The position numbers and the translations under genes are program-made. From an uncultured Ruminococcus sp. (lineage in GTDB: Bacteria; Bacillota; Clostridia; Oscillospirales; Acutalibacteraceae), in the NCBI GenBank assembly GCA_902773155.1, contig CACYDK010000225.1, forward strand, positions 1 through 9,045: a DNA stretch of 9,045 nucleotides. Reading direction: 5' to 3'. Below, piece after piece: positions 6,523 through 9,045 of this stretch. The stretch's first letter is position 1; each line of letters starts with the position of its first letter. The notes below the pieces were generated by a model. The model saw only the letters and a program-made list of their open reading frames with translations. It was not told the DNA's origin and did no database searches.

Positions 6523-7771
6523 CTTCTATCCCTCCAAGTCTTTTGTATTCCTCAAAATAATTCGGATAACTCTTATTTATACTCTCGCCGTCTGTAATTG
6601 TTACCCCGCCGTCTGCTCTAAGCGCGGCGACCGAGGCCGCCATAACAATCCTGTGATCGTTATAGCCCTGCACAAGTCCGCTCTTGAGGCGGCTTTGGCC
6701 GCGGATAATCAGTCCGTCCGGCTTTTCTTCAACGCTTACTCCGAGCGCTGAAAGCATTTCCGCTGTGGTTTTAAGCCTGTCGCTCTCCTTGATTCTCAGC
6801 CTTTCGGCGTTCATTATCCTGGTTTTACCCTCTGAGAACGACGCGGCAACGGCCAGGATCGGAACGAGATCCGGGATATTGCGAGCGTCAATATCTGTCG
6901 CCTTTAAATCTGAGCCTTTAACTGTAACGCTGTCGTTGGTCTGACTTACGCTGGCTCCGAATCTGCGCAAAAGTTCCGATATCTCACGATCGCCCTGAGC
7001 TGAGTTTTTCATAACACCCTGAACTGTCACCTCTCCTGACAAGGCCGCGGCGGTCATAAAAAACGCCGCCTGGGACCAGTCGCCCTCTATACGGTAATCA
7101 GCCGGTGTATATTTTTGATTTCCTCTTACTAACCAGCCGCGCGCTGTTCGCTCGACCGAAACTCCGAAGCGATTCATACAAAGAACAGTCATATCTATAT
7201 AGCCTACGCTCTCCAAAGGAGAAGTCAGCACAATCTCGCTGTCTCCATCGAGTAACGGTAGCGCGAAAAGTAATCCGCTGATAAACTGAGAGCTGATGTT
7301 TCCGTCTAGCTCAAAGACGCCCGGATTAAGGACTCCGCCGAGCTTAAGCGGTAAACCGCCGGAGGTGTCCATTTCTACTCCGGCCTTCGGAAGAGCGTCA
7401 AGATAAACGCCTATGGGTCTTTCGGGAAGCCGTCCTCGTCCGATAAATTCGGAGTTGACTCCCCCCGCAGCCGCGACAGGAATGAGAAATCTTAGCGTTG
7501 AACCGCTTTCGCCGCAGTCGAGAACAGCCTTGTCGACCTTAAACATTCCGCTGCCGTCCACGATCACTTCGCTCTCACAGCATTCGACTCTTGCTCCGAG
7601 GGCTCTGATACAGGCTATAGTGGCCTTTATGTCGTTAGAATATGCGACAGGGGCTACACGGCACACGCCTCTCGACAGGGCGGCGCAGATTATAGCGCGG
7701 TGAGCGTCGCTTTTTGACGGCGGAGCGATCACCGTTCCGTTAAGTTTTGACGGTTTAATCTTAATAATCAT
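6497..7771 (-). CDS. aroA: 3-phosphoshikimate 1-carboxyvinyltransferase (EPSP synthase)
   Basis: A 424-residue enzyme that joins shikimate-3-phosphate and phosphoenolpyruvate to give EPSP, the sixth step of the shikimate pathway. Seen in order: PPSKS with Lys20 and Arg25 (substrate binding), CGESGSTLRF at 86-95 (PEP and glyphosate loop), SSQFISGLL near 160, NIPDLVPILA with Asp301 (catalytic), RIKESDRL at 326-333 (Glu329, family acid/base region) and NDHRIVMA at 371-378. The glyphosate loop has the GxSGxTLR form common in Gram-positive bacteria, not the GNAGTAMR form of E. coli; sensitivity was not assessed. The start ATG overlaps the aroB stop (ATGA), with a GGAAGG site 9 bases upstream. The final 14 or so residues, beyond the usual LGG ending, overlap the aroC ribosome binding site and start. 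Confidence 0.97.
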   Translation of the reverse strand: MIIKIKPSKLNGTVIAPPSKSDAHRAIICAALSRGVCRVAPVAYSNDIKATIACIRALGARVECCESEVIVDGSGMFKVDKAVLDCGESGSTLRFLIPVAAAGGVNSEFIGRGRLPERPIGVYLDALPKAGVEMDTSGGLPLKLGGVLNPGVFELDGNISSQFISGLLFALPLLDGDSEIVLTSPLESVGYIDMTVLCMNRFGVSVERTARGWLVRGNQKYTPADYRIEGDWSQAAFFMTAAALSGEVTVQGVMKNSAQGDREISELLRRFGASVSQTNDSVTVKGSDLKATDIDARNIPDLVPILAVAASFSEGKTRIMNAERLRIKESDRLKTTAEMLSALGVSVEEKPDGLIIRGQSRLKSGLVQGYNDHRIVMAASVAALRADGGVTITDGESINKSYPNYFEEYKRLGGIEDVDLRQQS

Positions 7772-8814
7772 ACTATAAAGCCTTCCAGCTCGTTTAACTT
7801 TATTTTCTGTGTGAAGCTCGAGCCGATTTTCTCCAGAAAAACGAGGCTTACGCTGTCGCCGGAGGTTTTCTTATCGCTCGCGCATACGGCGGCAAGCTCT
7901 GCCGCCGAGGCCTTGTCGGATACAGGTAGCGAGTATTTTAAGCATAGCGCTTCTATTCTGTCGGCAGTGCCGGATTCTGTAAGTCCGGCTCTTTCGGATG
8001 CTCTGGTTACGCTCACCATTCCGACAGCTACGGCCTGTCCGTGTGAAAGGCCTTCGAAATTGTATATTTTCTCAAGCGCGTGGCCGAGAGTATGTCCGAA
8101 ATTAAGGAGCATCCGCTCGCCCTTTTCCTTTTCGTCTCGGTTAACAACATCGCGCTTAATGCTGACGCATCGCTCGATTATGTCATCGATCATATAGAGC
8201 GCTTCCTTATTCTCAAGCAGAGCAAAAAGCTCGCTGTCCTTTATACAGCCGTACTTGATCACCTCGCCCATTCCGTCATGTATAAAACGCTCAGGCAGGG
8301 TAGATAGTGTGTCCGGATCGATTATTACAAGACTAGGCTGATGAAACGCTCCCACAAGATTCTTGCCCTGGGCGATATCCGCTCCGGTTTTTCCTCCGAC
8401 AGAAGAATCAACCTGAGCGAGCAGTGAGGTCGGGATCTGGACGAATTCGATACCGCGCATATATGTAGCCGCCGCGAATCCGGCCATATCGCCGCATACG
8501 CCGCCTCCCAAGGCGACGACAATATCCTTTCGGGTCATATGAAAATCGGCCATATACGAATACATCGACGCGACGGTCTCAAGCGTCTTGCTCTTCTCCC
8601 CGGCCGGAAATGTAAAAAGCCCTGCGTCAAAGCCGTTATTCTTAAGAGAATCCATAACACGATCAGCGTAGAGCGCTCCGACGTTCGAATCAGTGATCAC
8701 GCATACTTTTTCGGCGTTTGTTACCCCTCTTACGAGTTCGCCGACGTTGTTTATAAGACCTCTTTCGATCAATATATCGTATGATTTAGAGGCCTCTACT
8801 CTTACCTTCCTCAT
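7768..8814 (-). CDS. aroB: 3-dehydroquinate synthase
   Basis: A 348-residue NAD- and divalent-metal-dependent enzyme that cyclises DAHP to 3-dehydroquinate, the second step of the shikimate pathway. The N-terminal nucleotide-binding half carries PAGEKSK (70-76), GGGVCGD (103-109) and PTSLLAQVDSSVGGK (128-142). The C-terminal half carries the metal ligands Glu184 (GMGEVIKYG), His241 (NFGHTLGHALE) and His258 (LSHGQAVAVG). Length and motif spacing are normal. The start ATG overlaps the tyrA stop by four bases (ATGA), with AAGGAG about 11 bases ahead, and its own stop overlaps the aroA start the same way. Both junctions point to translational coupling within one mRNA. Confidence 0.97.
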   Translation of the reverse strand: MRKVRVEASKSYDILIERGLINNVGELVRGVTNAEKVCVITDSNVGALYADRVMDSLKNNGFDAGLFTFPAGEKSKTLETVASMYSYMADFHMTRKDIVVALGGGVCGDMAGFAAATYMRGIEFVQIPTSLLAQVDSSVGGKTGADIAQGKNLVGAFHQPSLVIIDPDTLSTLPERFIHDGMGEVIKYGCIKDSELFALLENKEALYMIDDIIERCVSIKRDVVNRDEKEKGERMLLNFGHTLGHALEKIYNFEGLSHGQAVAVGMVSVTRASERAGLTESGTADRIEALCLKYSLPVSDKASAAELAAVCASDKKTSGDSVSLVFLEKIGSSFTQKIKLNELEGFIV

Positions 8815-9045
8815 TCACCCAGCATCTCCTTGGTTTTATGGGCGCGGTTAAGTATCTCCTTAATGCGCTCCTTATCGTTAGCCTTTACGGCGTCCGTAAT
8901 CGAATGTATATTATCAATAAGCGTATCGAGTTCCTCGATAAGCGGCTCGCGGTTCTCGAGAAACAGCTCGCTCCAAAGCTCTGCGTTTATATTCGCGACT
9001 CTTGAAACATCGCGGTATGAGCCTGCGGAAAAGCCCTTGTGATTA
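8811..9045 (-). CDS. tyrA: Prephenate dehydrogenase, C-terminal part (5' end outside window)
   Basis: The last 78 codons of a gene running in from the right edge. The translation begins NHKGFSAGSYRDVSRVA and continues with INAELWSELFLENREPL, then a long helix ending in KTKEMLGE. The FSAGSYRDVSRVA and LWSELFLENR pair is the usual helical C-terminal segment of TyrA, the NAD(P)-dependent enzyme that converts prephenate to 4-hydroxyphenylpyruvate for tyrosine. The visible part ends within the helical dimerisation region, with no ACT domain after it. The stop TGA overlaps the aroB start codon, and the aroB ribosome binding site lies inside this gene. The Rossmann NAD domain and active site are out of view, so catalytic integrity cannot be judged. 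Confidence 0.88.
   Translation of the reverse strand, partial: NHKGFSAGSYRDVSRVANINAELWSELFLENREPLIEELDTLIDNIHSITDAVKANDKERIKEILNRAHKTKEMLGE

Noticed and set aside
8815..8817. TGA at 8815-8817 as the end of the upstream minus-strand gene
   Set aside because: It is in another frame. The frame with clear TyrA C-terminal sequence ends at the TGA at 8811-8813, which overlaps the aroB start.

Overview
The window looks like chromosomal DNA of a Gram-positive anaerobe of the class Clostridia, most likely a Ruminococcus/Oscillospiraceae-type gut organism. This rests on a DUF1292 protein, an ECF-type thiamine S-component behind a TPP riboswitch, strong purine-rich ribosome binding sites, compact overlapping operons and mid-range GC. 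The species cannot be named from the sequence. No mobile element, CRISPR array, tRNA or rRNA is visible.

Left part (1-3084, + strand): two closely spaced genes of uncertain physiological role. The first, open at the left window edge, is a large adenosine-deaminase-family protein whose C-terminal part looks like a separate Rossmann-type (SLOG/LOG-like) nucleotide-binding domain. Ten bases later comes a metallo-beta-lactamase-fold hydrolase of the COG1237 type. This is the least ordinary part of the window and the best candidate for something undescribed.

Middle (3087-4320, - strand): a small acidic DUF1292 gene converges on the MBL gene with only two bases between the stop codons, and has its own consensus-like promoter. 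A bidirectional Rho-independent terminator separates it from thiT, a thiamine S-component gene. thiT is preceded, in transcription order, by a near-consensus sigma-A promoter, a TPP riboswitch aptamer and a strong expression-platform hairpin.

Right part (4317-9045, - strand): an aromatic amino acid operon in the order tyrA (partial, 3' end only) - aroB - aroA - aroC - pheA. The genes overlap or are separated by no more than 13 bases. Together they cover closure of the first ring (3-dehydroquinate), EPSP and chorismate formation, and the branches to prephenate/phenylpyruvate (PheA) and hydroxyphenylpyruvate (TyrA). DAHP synthase, aroD, aroE and aroK are not in the window. The operon promoter and any attenuator lie beyond the right edge, and no terminator separates pheA from the thiT promoter.
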